Shown: one piece after another, positions 48,356 to 60,759 of the stretch
Layout: every line of letters begins with the position of its first letter
Position numbering within the stretch: position 1 is the first letter of the stretch
Source: Anseranas semipalmata
Lineage: Eukaryota > Chordata > Aves > Anseriformes > Anseranatidae
Length of the DNA: 64,000 nucleotides
Reading direction: 5' to 3'
NCBI GenBank assembly: GCA_013399115.1
Contig: VXAA01004003.1
Span: forward strand, 1 to 64,000
Notes under the pieces: generated by a model
What the model was told of the DNA's origin: nothing
The model's input: only the letters and a program-made list of their open reading frames with translations
The model's database searches: none
Program-made: the position numbers and the translations under genes

Positions 48356-51300
48356 GCTACTGACTGCATAAATAGCATGCATGAGGAAGGATGTAATTTC
48401 GAATTTTGAGTTCAAACTGTTTTTATTAGGTGCTTAAGCATTCATCAAGCTGCAGATCCCATCCGTATGACAGCACGCATGAACAGTTATTGCAGGATAA
48501 GACACGTGGGTAACATTTAGAAAAATAATATGAAAATAATTATAAACAAAACTTTATGGGATATTGTTTTGAAAATTCTATCTGTGAGCTATACAGATAA
48601 TCCTTAAAACGTAGAAATGAATTTATTATGCCATACAGTTTTAAAAGCCCTAGTAAAAACAGAACTGAAAATACATAAATACTAGAGATTAGTTATTGAC
48701 AGAAATATCAATGGAAAACGTGTAGTGCGAGTACCTTAACTGTCTCCCCATTCTTTCAAATACAGAGTAAATAGTATACTTACAAGAAACTCATTTCTGT
48801 TCATGTCTCTATTGCTATTAACAAAAGCAAATTCCTGTTAAAAGACGTTAGCTTTATGTTTACAGTTCCCTCAGCAGCATGACTGACTTCATATGATAAA
48901 AGGGTTTCTGTCTGCCTCTTAATACGGCCAAATAAGGTCTACCCTTTTTCTCATTTTTCAAAGAATCAATCTTACAAATACATATTTGCAATATAAACTG
49001 CTCTCCAAGGCAAGTACAGAACCCATGACAGAAACAAATGCAGTCCATGTACAAGTATATAATCTCAACACAATGGTGTCCTGGGAAGTCCCAGACTACG
49101 CGAAAACCTAAGTACAGGGCACAGACAGGGTGGCAATTCAAGCATGACACCCTTCCCTCAAGTCACAGCTGAAGAAATATTTCCAAGGTATTAAGTGGAC
49201 AGAGAGCTGGTAAGAGTGCCTTCCAAGAATAAAAAAACATTCAGCCCTCCTTTCCCATTTCGCAGACAGGAAGAAAGGCTCATTCCACAACCCTGACCAA
49301 GTTCTGACCAACTGTAATAATAATGTTTGCTTTTCTAAGTCTCCTCCTCCTATATCCAAGGAATGTGGTTTCATTTACTTCTGTCCCCGACTATTCAGTG
49401 TAAGATTTTGTGGTGCATCATTAAGACTGGTCATGTCCCACCACAAGACTGGCTGGTTTTGTCCTAAAAACCACTAGTATAAAGCACGTACAAATTGCTG
49501 TGGCACTGTGGGATGAAAGTCAGCATGTATGCATACTCACATTTACAACATACTTTCATATGCACAGAGAGCCATGTATGAAGTACAATATCCATACACA
49601 AGAGATTCAGAAAAGAGGGTATTTTGATTGCTTGTGCCACTGCAAAGAGAAAAGTGAACGTTCCAGAATAATTTAAAATTGGACCTAAGCATCATTACAG
49701 AGTTGGAAAGAAACAATTACTCTTCCTTTACCGACAGGACCCAGTCAGATTTAGACAAAAATTATTCTTAAAGAGTGCTTAATAACCGTTTGTTCTTTAC
49801 TTGAAAACACATCTTACTCTTAAAGAACACCGAAAATATTTTAGAGGCAGTCAGCAACAGTGGAAGAACAGAAATGTAACAATTGTTTCAGATAAACAGC
49901 TTTTCTTTTAACCGGGTATCCCAAACAGCAGTGATTGTATCCATGCAAATGTTAAAGATTCTCTTGATTTTTAAATTGATAATTTCGAAAACAAACCTGA
50001 ATTTTGATCTATAGAGTTTGACTTACCTTTCGTCCAAATCACTCTTTCAAACAAGCTATTTTTTATAGTTTGAAGAGGAATACCATTCCTACAGGGCTTA
50101 TCTAACATGCATAATTTGGATTAAAATTCTCATCTGATACCAGGTGTGTAGGAAGCATTTCATTAACATCAGACTATACTCAGATTTGGAATGTTTCACT
50201 GCTGATATCTCCAGAATTAAGTATCACTGCAGAATATGAATAATCATACTTAAGTACTAAATAGCTAGAGACATATTGTCCTTTTTTCCATCTTCTTGGT
50301 TGAAGGGAACCCCCTGCATTAACCAAGGAATTAGGTTGCGAAGAGATAAAATAGGCAAGGAATTCCCCCTTGTGAAATCTTTATCATACGAACAATGTTT
50401 ACCATATTTATTTTTCATACTGTCAGAACATTGCAAAGTTAACAGATCTGAAAGTGAATTTGAAGAAAGAAGACGTTATGTCAAAGGGTTGATTCCAAAC
50501 AGCAAACCTGCTTATATGTTTAAAGGAACTGGCAGAATAAATTAGCTTTTCACCTGACTTGACTAGCATTTACATAACAATTTTAAAATGGCTCTCCATT
50601 TATCATGTAGGAAGAGTAGCAAGAATCTTTCAGCACATTGCAGTCATATCTCTAGAAGAGCTGCCTGGTCTCAAAGCTCGACTATGAAATTTAGTCAAAT
50701 ATGTACAAGTAAATAAAACCCAATAATGTAATTGTGCACAATACCATCTTTCACATATGGAACCAATATGCTTTACAGCTTTTAAAACCCCAAAGTTACC
50801 CATGAGCCAGGTTAAGCTGTAGTATCCACACACAATGGAAAACAGGGCTGTGGAACAAAAAAGGTTATGACTGACATTTTCAGAAGAGGCCAATTGTTTT
50901 AGGTAACCACCTGTGATATCGTAGGCCTTGTGCTGAATTTGCTGGGCATCGACACTCATCCAAAAACAGTAAAATCAGCAAAGTCTAAAACTAAGCAACC
51001 AAAATCAACAAGATTCAAAGTCAGTCCAAATTTAAATATTTTATATTTGTGCTCAAAAAATAGTCAGTGGCAGTAGAAATCTGTAACGAGTCAAAGATGT
51101 TTCCTTTCAAATTTAGAAGTATTTGGTTCACTAAACCTAAAATCTGCTCTGTATTGCATGCAGAATGTACAAGAGTCTCTCAAAGAATTCCCCATTACTC
51201 ACAAACATAAGCCTTCAGAGTATCCTAAGTACCCATTAAATATACAGCAGAGGCAGATAAAAAGAATTTAAAAGCTCACTGTATCAAATATAACAAATAC

Positions 51301-54300
51301 AAAGAAATCAACTGAATTACGTTGTTTTCAAAATAATAATAAACTTTTAAAATAACTTTCTTTAAGAAATCTTAGATCAAAAGCACCAGGTGGTCACTCC
51401 TTGCAAAGGAGAAAAAATTCAACGTATCTATTCCACTACACAGAGCGCAATTCTGCCAGCAATTTTAAAAGGAAAGTAAGGTCACCCTCTATGTTTCTGA
51501 TCTCAGGCAAGGCTTTTAGTTACAACTAATTTTCAGATACAGATTACAGAAGATTGTCAGTGGTGCCTTTCAATCAAGAGGGATCAAGTTCCACCAAGAC
51601 AAACTCATCCCAACTAAAAGTCTAAATGTAAAACTCTTAAAAGTTCTGTGAGCAACACTAAAAATGTTTACTTGTAAAGTGTTAACACACAACTCAGTGA
51701 CTAGCCTTACTCCGTTTATGTTACGCACATATCCATGACATCAGTTACTCCTACTCACTTGCTCTGGAAATCTCCAGCAAACTGCACAAGCATAGGTAGA
51801 AGTAGCATGCAATATACTTGCAACAAAACTTGAAGAGAATACTTTCCTCTTATACTGTGAATTCGAAGCTTGTGAATCCACTTTATAGTGAATTCAAAAT
51901 ACATGTATTAAATAGTCCTATTCTGAGGCAGAGGTTTATGCACTTTGCAAAATCAGAGTGATACATTTGTGGACAAAATTGCTCAGGGAAGATTCCTCCT
52001 ACAGTAAGGAAATGTGAAAACTTTGCAAAAGGTTTTCATGTATTTCACACACAAAACAATTTCACACGTTCCTATTTATATAAAAGGACATCACAACTAT
52101 AATCATGCTGGAAGCTTTTACAAAGGGACAATGGTCCAATTCCTGAGTATCGATTACAGTTCATTAAACAAATTGATAAGAGACTGCCCACAAATCATAA
52201 AACGGTGCAGTTCCTTTGACTTAAATGACATCAGTCCATTTGCACTACTTGGCTTAAACAAATCTCTCATGTTCATTGTTCAAAATGCCACACTTTTTCA
52301 ATATCTTATGCATGCAGAGCTATATCATGTACTTGAATTTCCCTATATGTATGTTTTAAACACTCTGTTCTTATACACTTGCATACTATTTCCTCAAAAA
52401 TATTACCATGAGCCCTCTGGCTTTCATTTCGGTTCATGCGGAATTTAGCACAACGCCCTCCTTGTGCCCTGTGAGCAATATCAATAACTTACAATTCTTA
52501 TCCAATCTATGATAATTAAGCTTTTTTCTCTCCCATCTAAATTTTCTCATACTTGAAGTAAAAAAACCGTTTTTTGCAGGCAAGTCTGTAATTGTCTGAA
52601 CAGAGTTTCTGAAACTACTTTGGTAACTGGTGCATTCATCCCACTGATACTTGCGTGGGCTGTAACTGGAAACCCCACCACTGAGCTGTCAGTCAGGTCT
52701 CTCCTAAGCTATTACTCTTACTTGTATGCTTCATAAGTGCCTGAAGGCTGCAGTCAACTCCGGGTTCCATTTTGCAAAAAGAACTGCTCTAAAGGCCATC
52801 TAGAGGATCAGACAATAGTTGGGGAAAGACAAAGGTTGTATACATGAGGAATGACAAGAAGGAAATGATAGGGGTTTGAACACAAGAAGTATGACTCTAT
52901 GTAAGTAAGAAAAAAATTACTAGTTCCTATCCTGCCTTTTGCAGTACCTCTGGCATTTCTTTTTTGGTTATCTCACAAAAAAAAAAAATACAATAAACAG
53001 CAGGTTAAAACCTTTTTGTTTCTAATAAGTACTAGTTTTGATATGGTTGGGAGGAAAACTCTAATGAGATTAATGGCTTCTTACAATTATTTTAAGTGAA
53101 GGGGGTGGGCTACACACTCAATTGTAGAGTCGTTTAAACCAAATTCAGAACACGTCTTATTATTTGGGTAATAGCATACAGTTATTTAGCTAAGGACTAT
53201 ATTTTAATAAATGACCCCAGAAGCTACATTTAAAGCAGACTAAAAAAGCTTTAATTCAGAACTTTATTTTTTGACTTTCTAACCTTAGTATTTTATTAAG
53301 TCAAGAGGGTTTTTGTGTGCAATCTCTTATGTATTTTCTATTTAAAGAAAAAAGACTAAAGAGGAAAAAAAAAAGCCCTTAAAATGTTCCAAAGGCTTCA
53401 AAACTTTATTATCTTGAGAAACAAATAATACAACTGCATGCAAACCCTCTAGCAGGAACAACTTAGCTAGACACCACCAGAAGAAGCAGACCAACTGCAC
53501 TACAGTATTATCACATGTACCATCCGTGCACAGCCCCACACATGCTAGGACACGTGCTAGAAGCCCCATCTGCTGTCAGCCTTTTGAACTCCACAGTAGG
53601 GGAATTATTTTTCCAACACTGTAAAATTTGCAGAAGCCCCTTCTAAGCCTTTTTTGTCCCAGCTGAAGTGGGAAGACTAAAATAAATAATTTGGCAAGTG
53701 GGATGAGCCATGTGTCCTAAGTGGTATCTTCAGCCAGGAAAAATCCCTCAGCATTCCTCAGCATACTGAGTGTGAAGTCAACAAGAACAACCTCTGCTCC
53801 ACACCCTGGCAGCTTCTGCAGCTGCCCACTCCATTGGAAAAAGATATTCTTGAATCCTTCCTCAGCTCCTCAAACTGCAGGGCATTCCTGTTGTACCGTG
53901 CTGGACTTCTGAAAAAACACAACTGTAGAAGCACCATGTTGCTAAATAAAACCACCATAAGAAATTCTAGCTAGACAACTGACTTATTTAAACTCAATAC
54001 CACTCTGGCCGGGGGGTTCAGAAGAATGCAACGATACTGTATTCCAAGTGGGAATTAAAATTAAAAACATTGCCAGCCCAGAAGTTACCATCTTTGACAA
54101 TGCTCTCTCCCAAAGAACATTTTTTGTTCATTATGGATAAAATGTGTATAAAAGTGAATACGAACGAATAGCTTAGACCATTAGTAATTAAAAGGGCTTC
54201 TTTCTTACCATCCAATTTAATATCAGGTACTTGCAAGGTACTGTATTTTACTGTTTTTCTTAAAACTTAGACCAAAAAGGGGTAAGACCTGCAAGATAAG

Positions 54301-57300
54301 AACATTGTAAAATTCAAGAAAAAATAGAACTGAAAATGTAAGAAGTTAGAATTGCTTAGGTTCTACTAGGATTTTCCCTATTCCACCATGATGTTTTTTC
54401 TGACACTTCCCTGTAATCAAACATGCCTTTAAAGCTCTCAAACATTCACTCACATTGCAAAAGAGCAAATAATATGAGATTAGAGCACAGAAATACTTAA
54501 ACTTCAAAAATAATCCTGAACTGGAAAAACTGAAAGTGAAAAACAGAAATAGTTAAGCACTTATGAAGAAATGATATGTAATACCAGCTCTGGTATCTAA
54601 TACGACAATAGAAATGCATCGGTCCCAGCTTTTATGCCTTATCCAGAACTTGACACGGGATATAGTGAACCTGGATACCTGATGCCGGATACACATACTT
54701 CCAAGGGCAAAGAGTCATTTCATATAGCTCTTCAGCAGTGTCCTCTGTGATAATACAAGCAACTATACTGTATTGCTTAATAAAAAGTGAATTAATTAAG
54801 CATCCAACTCCAGTAGATACTCTCTTGAGTTACAACTGCTGCGTGTGGCAGACATAGAGATGGAGAAGAGGCACTGAAAAACATCTTCCAGCACGAGGAA
54901 CTCTAAGGGATAGGAAAGCTTATTAGCACAAGGTTTTCACATCGCCTCCATCAGTTTCCTCAAAAAATAATGTAAAACAACTAGCTGAAGCATTAAAGCA
55001 TCCTAGGGTGTAGGAGAATCCCGCAGGAATTCTGTATCCAGCTGTGGGAGTCAAAGCTGAGAAAAGCTAATTAAAGTATTAGGTGGAGCCTTAAAATTTT
55101 AATTAGAAATGAAAGCTTTCTCTTCATTTTCAACTTCAATGCTGCTGTAAGTATAAGGAAATCCTCTTTTTTTTTTAATATAATTTGTAGTTTTACAACA
55201 TATCTTGGTTTTAGGCACTGCCAAAAAACCTGCAAACCTGCAGTTACTATAGTGATTTTTGTTAATTACACATAATCTCAAAACTCCCAAATATGTTATT
55301 TAAGTTTTTGATTTTTCTTTTTTTTTTAAAAAAAAAAACTTTAAAATAAAATCTAATTTCTGAGAGCCAGTAATTTTTGTTCTATTAGTAGCACAGGGAA
55401 CACCAAGTGAGATTCAACAACAGATTTTACACATCGTTAAAATGAACATAAGTTTAAATGTGGCCAAATTACTAAAAATGAAAATTACAAGCGAGCTATG
55501 TAGAAACACAAATACTAACCCATTATGATAGCTTTGTGTCTGTCTCCAGCCAAATATGCCACCTGGAATACAGCCACACAATGGCAAATTCTGGGGTGTC
55601 TAGCAATTCTGCTAGAAGAGACTCCTTGCCTCTGCTACTGATGCTAGTTAGCTTAAAATACTGCCCTATTTCACTTCATTTACACAGAAAGTAACATATT
55701 TTATTTTTAATTTACTTCAGCCATACTGGACATTTTAACATCTCTAAAATATTAACTTCACCATTTTAATAGGGAAAGACCAAAAAACAACAACTTTCAA
55801 CTGAATTTTCACCTTCCTGCTGTAAAAAGCACTTGTTAACAAGTAGTTCACACAAGATGCCTGAGTTATTCCTTGGGAAAATAAAAACTGCATCAGCTAC
55901 TTGTTACTCAAGACAAAGATATGCATACAATCTACCTAGAAATTACTTGTGGAATTTCCTATAAAAGGCAACACTAAGCTTAGAAAATGCTGCACCATTT
56001 GGAGATTTAACTTTTGTCTTGCAGAGTGAAGAACAAGATGGCATGAAACACATCAAGGAGGATCCTGGTGGTGAGAAACCAGTGACATCTGCTGCAGTCA
56101 CATATGTCTCGCTGCCTAAAGTCGTAAGCAAAACCTGACAGACCTCATCAGCGCTGACTGTTTTGCTGGTACTGTAAGCTGGTTGTTGGGGCACGGGATT
56201 TAGCTGCAAAGCAAGAAGAGTCTACACAGCACGCTGGTTATGATTGTATTAATATGCATATTAATTGCCCTCACACTGCTTGAGTGAGGAAGCTATACAA
56301 GACAGCACAGACTCACAATGCCTAAAACATAAATAGACAATTTGCAGTTCAAAACCATTAGGAAGGAATAGCACCTATTTCAGAAGTCATTCTGATTTTC
56401 TCAAGGTACAAAACCCTTTCTCATCCTACAACTCTTCCCACTGAGCTCTTTATTTCTGTGATTCCAGTACAGTACATGTACAACAATTACCACCAGCCTT
56501 TTTCCAGTTACAAGCAGTCTTTCCATAAAGAGGATCTTTACAGAAAAAGGGAGAAGGAAAATCTACAGCAATGCATTGATCAAATCAAAAAATGACAGTA
56601 CCAAACATTAATGCTGAATTAATCTGTTATTTTGTATAGCTTAAACAACTCTGATGGTAAAACTGCAAGAGGGAAGATTTGGAGACACAGCGGATCAGGT
56701 TGACTGTGACACATCAATTGAAACAGATCACTAGCACATTTCTTGTCCTCCACCAATTTTTGTAAATGCCAAAAATTATACAAAAAAAAATACTATAAGA
56801 CACCCCTATTTAAGCCACAAGGATATATCTCAAAAAAATGGACTGCTGACCCACGAAGGCATCTGTTGTATCATTAAGGTTACTTTTGAAAGTTACCGTT
56901 TAAAGTTGTCATTTACTGGCTCATCATAACCTTAAAATGAAGAAATAGGTTTTACCATGTACTTTAGGCAGGCACAAATTGCTTGAATACAGATTCATTG
57001 GTATTTCTTCCTCCTTTGTGTTGTCTTCGACAAAAATTCCAACAAGGCTTGAAACTGTAGCTACCTTATTTTTCTTCCGTCTCACTTTTTTTCCCTCGCT
57101 ATTCCCAAAACAATGTTTTTGTGGCCATTTTCTACCTCCAGTCTTCCAAAGAACTTCAGTTCATTCTTGGCTTTAAGCATATCAAGTCATCTCATTCAGT
57201 TAGCATATGAATAGCCTTCACTTCAGTCTCCACTCAAATTAATGGCTCCCTCGGGATCTTGCCGATAATTTTAATGCATGTTGAAAGCTGACAGACAAAC

Positions 57301-60300
57301 AAATTTCTGCAAACAGTTTATTTTTAAAAGCCACTGACTTTACTGCTTCCGACAATGAAATGGATAGGCTTCCAGCACTATACTTTATTAGCTGCCTATT
57401 TACAATTCAGTAAGTAATAGTTACATTAAAAATCGTTCTAAAAATTGCATTTATGAAACAGATACCAGTAAAAAGGAAAAACTGGATGCATTGTTTCCTG
57501 GAGCTAATAAAAACAATGGACCAATTGCCACTTCCCTGCTGTAGTTACAAACATCTCATTTTCACTTAAGTCAGCAGTATTATTCCACATCCACATTGAT
57601 GTAACACAAAAATTATGCAAACTCATGCGAGTTTGCATAAAAACACAGTTTCTCTGAAACCTTCTGAAATACATGGAATATATTTACTCTTCACTGAGAA
57701 AGTTGACTACTGATAGGGGCATCTCAAGTCTGGTACTGCTTAATGAACATTTTGCAAAAAATCTTCTGAATTGGGCTGAAAGTTTAACTTCTTCACCATC
57801 AGATCTCTGAGTCTAGAAGGAGGAACCTTCTACACAGATCTGCTACCAATGAAATAATCAAACTTTCATTAGCAAAACAATGTCAGGAATCCTCCGTGCC
57901 CCCCCCCCCCTNTCCTTCAGTTTGTGCTCTAGAAACCTTCAAGCAAATATTTTTCAAATTACTGCATGAGCACAATCAAAGTATATAATCATAGTTCTGA
58001 TATAGGCCTGAAAATCTTTGGCCCAGATGCATTTCAATAAAACACACACTTGAGGATTCTGCTTTTCTCCATTGACTAAACATGGAACCTACAGCAACAA
58101 AACTTCTAACTTAGGTGTATCAGTTTGGTGCCTAAAGTTAGGTGGGATGAATCTAGCTCAAAAAGTTATACAGCACTGGTTGAGGATGGAAGAGTCTATG
58201 GCAGTATATCACATGCTAATTTGAATAAGCCTCCTTTACAGGATCCCAATTGGATCATACCTTTCTCATCAGCTTTTTCCTCCCAGTCGAAAATAAAGTG
58301 ACCCATGGGTCGAACTGTGCTCTGGGAGACAAGGAGTGGGAATTTTCTCTCTGGTTCTCCATTTGGAAAACAATGAATGTATAGATATGTGGAATTCCAT
58401 ATACACTGTAATTCATTGTTTCAAACCCATTACATCTATGCTGTTTAACATACACTAGTAGTTCATTCAACACTATATGCTAAGCTTTTTTTTTTACTGG
58501 AGCCAAACTGGAGGCAGTCAGCTATTTCCAAAACACACTGCAATCTGACAACATGACTTTCAGCCTCAGTATTGGTTACCTACTTTAACCTAGAGTGATT
58601 ATAACAGCACAAAGGAATTGTTTGTAATTCATGGGAAGAGGAAAGGCCAAATAAATGCATTTTATGAATTCTGTGTTTAGCTAATTATTTTTCAGATAAA
58701 ATTGGAACTGTTACTTTTAAATTCCTAATTGTTAATATTACAAGTGAAAACAGCAAGAAATCAAAGACATAGTAAAAAGGCATATTTCAGAGGAAAAAAC
58801 ATTTTAGGTATTATTTTGGATATGCACATGACATCAGGGAGAACTTAGTTATTTCAGAAAAGAACATTTTGTAGAGATGGTCTTTGCAAAGAACATTCTT
58901 GTTGTAGGAGACAAATGATATAACTCTATAATAAATTGGTTCATAGCCAAAGAAAACACTATGTAATACACGATAAAAGAACAGGGAAGGGCCTTAACAA
59001 TGTTTTTTTTAATATAATACAAATAGACGTGCTGAATGTTTATGCACACAGATGTAGGAACTTGCTTCTCTGAAGCAGTCAGACTTCTGGGCCTTTTTTT
59101 CTTTCTTTTTTTCAAACTAAGTTGTGTAAGTATTTCAAAAGGGGAAATACATACCGTTATATTCAAGCAGGCACTTACTGTTTTTATTTGACCATCAACT
59201 ACAATAGCTAGATCTATAGCTACATGGATAAGATACAGAAAAATAGGTAACTTGAATTCCTGCATGACACCCAGGTATGACGCAATGCTATAATTCAGTG
59301 GACAAAAGCCTAAATACACACGCACATACATTGCCTTATAAACCAAACTTAAAGAAAAACAAAATTTGAAAAAACGGAAGAGACAGATCTAATTTACCTA
59401 AGCATCAAGATATTTGAATACAGTGGCAAGCACAATACTAACATATGAAGGCAGTACGGTAAGGCCTTGAAAAAAGGTGGTGCACCTAATGAAGACTTAT
59501 TTATTCTGCTTCAGTTATGCCTGAAGAATAACTTAGGTTACTCCTGTTGTCCATTCAGACAGCTCTGTGTGAAATAGTCTCTGCCATGTTACAGTATTTA
59601 GCAGAGGGCAACCACTGCATGCTTGTAAATTAAGTATTGTTTGAAGAATAAAAGTAAGTGTATTTCAAAACTAAAGCGTGAAAAACAGTTCTAGTTGCAT
59701 CTTCCTTTCCCTATTTGCCTTTTTAAAATATGGAAATAAAAAAATATTAAGCCTGATGGTGAGTGTATCCTAAAAAATACTTATTCTTTTATGTAATATT
59801 TCCTGTATCACTATAAGAAAAGGCCTTTTACCCACTTTCTTTCCCCAAACCTAGACAAAATTTGGAATTCCTGGAGTTAAAAAGAAGTGCTGGATAGAGA
59901 GAAATTGATGAAAAAGGGAGGACAAGAAGCAGTGGAAGATCTGCCTTGACTGAAAGCATGGTCTCTCTCTACCTGTACGAGAGTAATGATGTTATTGCAT
60001 AGAACATATGCAACACATGACATACATGTATGTTATGCATACCTTGAAAAAAGCCAAAGAACTCAGGTTTCTGTTTTAGTAACATTTTTTTTCCCTAAAC
60101 TTCATTCCTCTGTTATTCACCTTAGGTGCTCTGTGCAAAAGAAACTGAAGTTAAAACCCTCACATGCAGGCTCAGAAGATGAGAATATAAACTAGTACTC
60201 TTAACAACTTCAGCCAAAACAACTTTGGGAGTTAAATTATTGTTAACTGGCATGCCGCCCTCATTTTACTACCTCAATTTACTAAGCAAAATGAAATGGA

Positions 60301-60759
60301 AAAAAACATGCTTTCTAGAAAGGCAAGACCTAGCTAAGTCAGCCATTCAGTAATTTTCAAGCTAAAATCTGAAATCTTTCTTAAGAAACGCTATATGGAC
60401 AAATATAAGGTAGATCACTGACATGCCATATAATTCAATGCTACATGCATTAAAACTTTTCCATAAATAGCTGCCTCTCAATTGCAACAGTGCTGAAGAG
60501 AACTGCTGGAGAAAAAAGAAGAGAAGCATCTGCTGTTCATAAGGAAGAATATTCAGAAGTGTTGCTGTCACTTGATTGTTAATTCAATGAAAATTTTTAA
60601 CCAACCATAACCCAATACAATTAGTCAAATCTGACTGTGAAGCGATGTTATTACCTCAGAGCGTATATGCTGGAGAGACTACATGTAGTGACAGAAACAC
60701 TCTCATAGTCACTGCTGGAGATGGAGCTGAGGGGGGAATCACGTAAGCCATCCTGAGAA
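32568..60759 (-). CDS. ZFYVE28: ZFYVE28 (LST2), partial: last six coding exons
   Basis: Join of six minus-strand exons (60655-60759, 47032-47186, 46350-46466, 45209-45313, 32927-33030, 32568-32699), 718 coding bases and about 238 residues including the true C-terminus. Human LST2 is close to 890 residues, so roughly the last quarter is here and the rest lies beyond position 64000. Every intron is GT-AG and every phase matches across the junctions. I recognise the protein from the helical segment with [20 protein letters not shown], the segment beginning [20 protein letters not shown], and the C-terminal FYVE finger. Known for the family: an endosomal PI3P-binding FYVE protein that negatively regulates EGFR signalling by promoting receptor degradation, and is itself controlled by monoubiquitination in its N-terminal part. 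That regulatory part is outside the window. No frameshift or premature stop is seen, so the gene looks functional. The introns are 227, 12178, 1036, 565 and 13468 bp, plus one that runs off the right edge. Confidence 0.93.
32700..32926 (-). other. ZFYVE28 intron between the two FYVE exons
   Basis: 227-bp intron with gtaatg donor and ttttcag acceptor. Nothing else is seen in it. Confidence 0.9.
32927..33030 (-). CDS. ZFYVE28: ZFYVE28 exon: first half of the FYVE zinc finger
   Basis: 104-bp exon, acceptor tttctgacag, donor AAG|gtaatg. It carries the FYVE hallmarks in order: the WxxD motif (WVPD), the first Cys pair (CTAC), a short hydrophobic turret (APFTVI) that in this family inserts into membrane, and the basic PI3P-binding motif RRKHHCR followed by SCGK. 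All ligands and the basic pocket are intact, so phosphatidylinositol 3-phosphate binding on early endosomes is expected. An additional cysteine (VCSYC) lies just before the first zinc pair. Confidence 0.96.
38699..38757 (+). repeat. (TTA)n microsatellite
   Basis: About 19 trinucleotide units with one interruption (tcat near 38727), in a ZFYVE28 intron. Confidence 0.97.
40307..40379 (+). repeat. Compound (TA)n/(CA)n microsatellite
   Basis: Alternating TA and CA blocks, 73 bp, in a ZFYVE28 intron. The alternating purine-pyrimidine pattern is likely to be polymorphic in length. Confidence 0.96.
42290..42760 (+). mobile_element. CR1 retrotransposon fragment, 3' end
   Basis: 5'-truncated CR1 (chicken repeat 1-type) non-LTR element in plus orientation inside a ZFYVE28 intron. 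From about 42323 it encodes the C-terminal tail of the CR1 reverse-transcriptase polyprotein; recognisable pieces are [20 protein letters not shown], then [17 protein letters not shown], and [13 protein letters not shown]. Just after VESP the frame shifts, and the tail continues in another frame ([15 protein letters not shown]). The stop codon that normally follows LL reads TGG. The 3' end shows the degenerate 8-bp terminal repeats of CR1 (tgattctg, tatttctg, tgat) at 42741-42760. The element is defective. The 5' boundary is approximate. Confidence 0.92.
45209..45313 (-). CDS. ZFYVE28: ZFYVE28 exon: segment leading into the FYVE domain
   Basis: 105-bp exon, acceptor gttttacag, donor AAG|gtactt. 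It encodes a conserved segment with two cysteines ([11 protein letters not shown]) followed by an acidic stretch ([12 protein letters not shown]). The last base starts an aspartate codon that is completed in the next exon, giving ...FED-PPDW, the lead-in to the FYVE finger. The C-A-L-C pair could bind metal, but this is a guess; it lies before the eight canonical FYVE zinc ligands. Confidence 0.94.
45314..46349 (-). other. ZFYVE28 intron, 1.0 kb
   Basis: Donor gtgaag, acceptor gttttacag. AT-rich with several T and A homopolymer runs. Nothing else is recognised. Confidence 0.88.
46350..46466 (-). CDS. ZFYVE28: ZFYVE28 exon: LST2 core helical region
   Basis: 117-bp exon, acceptor aactcctag, donor AAG|gtgaag. 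Apart from the split glycine it encodes 38 residues starting [20 protein letters not shown] and ending in a charged, lysine-rich tail ([10 protein letters not shown]). This is one of the segments that identifies the gene, since it is nearly the same in human LST2 as I recall it. It is probably helical, lies in the cytosol between the linker and the FYVE finger, and has no known catalytic role. Confidence 0.95.
46467..47031 (-). other. ZFYVE28 intron, 565 bp
   Basis: Donor gtatga, acceptor aactcctag. Plus-strand open frames here (46590-47061) have no recognisable product and overlap the intron and the antisense of the neighbouring exon. Confidence 0.88.
47032..47186 (-). CDS. ZFYVE28: ZFYVE28 exon: conserved helical segment
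   Basis: 155-bp exon with acceptor ctccaacag above 47186 and donor CAG|gtatga below 47032. It completes the split serine, then codes for a short Ser/Asp-rich stretch ([12 protein letters not shown]), a likely amphipathic helix ([11 protein letters not shown]) and the very conserved [20 protein letters not shown] followed by FVCIS. It ends with one base of the glycine that continues in the next exon. The acceptor is a tandem CAGCAG. Splicing three bases further in (exon start 47183) keeps the frame and drops one serine. I chose the outer site as the default; both are possible. Confidence 0.93.
48304..48354 (+). repeat. (AAT)n microsatellite
   Basis: About 17 perfect units in the 13.5-kb ZFYVE28 intron. 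The poly-tyrosine open frame on the minus strand here is a repeat artefact. Confidence 0.97.
57613..57640. repeat. Perfect 12-bp inverted repeat
   Basis: Arms ttatgcaaactc (57613-57624) and gagtttgcataa (57629-57640) are exact reverse complements around the 4-base loop atgc. Each arm contains TTATGCAA, which resembles a C/EBP half-site, and ATGCAAA, which resembles an octamer. It lies in a ZFYVE28 intron. Confidence 0.9.
57899..57912 (+). repeat. Poly-C run ending in an undetermined base
   Basis: Twelve C, then T and N. The N at 57912 marks sequencing uncertainty next to the homopolymer. Confidence 0.9.
60655..60759 (-). CDS. ZFYVE28: ZFYVE28 exon: serine-rich linker (first exon visible)
   Basis: 105-bp exon. 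The acceptor ttttttcag lies just above 60759 and the donor GAG|gtaata follows 60655. It begins with one base of a split codon, then 34 codons, then AG, which completes a serine with the next exon. The product is low-complexity and serine-rich (about 13 Ser of 34), with runs such as [18 protein letters not shown], which suggests a disordered, phosphorylatable linker between the N-terminal region and the FYVE end. The exon upstream of it, which in human is large, is not in the window. Confidence 0.85.

Larger units (their letters stand above)
47187..60654 (-). other. ZFYVE28 intron, 13.5 kb
   Basis: The largest complete intron in the window (donor gtaata, acceptor ctccaacag). AT-rich. It contains an (AAT)n microsatellite at 48304-48354, a perfect 12-bp inverted repeat at 57613-57640 and a poly-C run ending in an undetermined base at 57899-57912. 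No further exon or transposon is recognised. Confidence 0.82.

Noticed and set aside
48224..48415. Minus-strand frame with a run of tyrosines
   Set aside because: It is a translation of the (AAT)n microsatellite.
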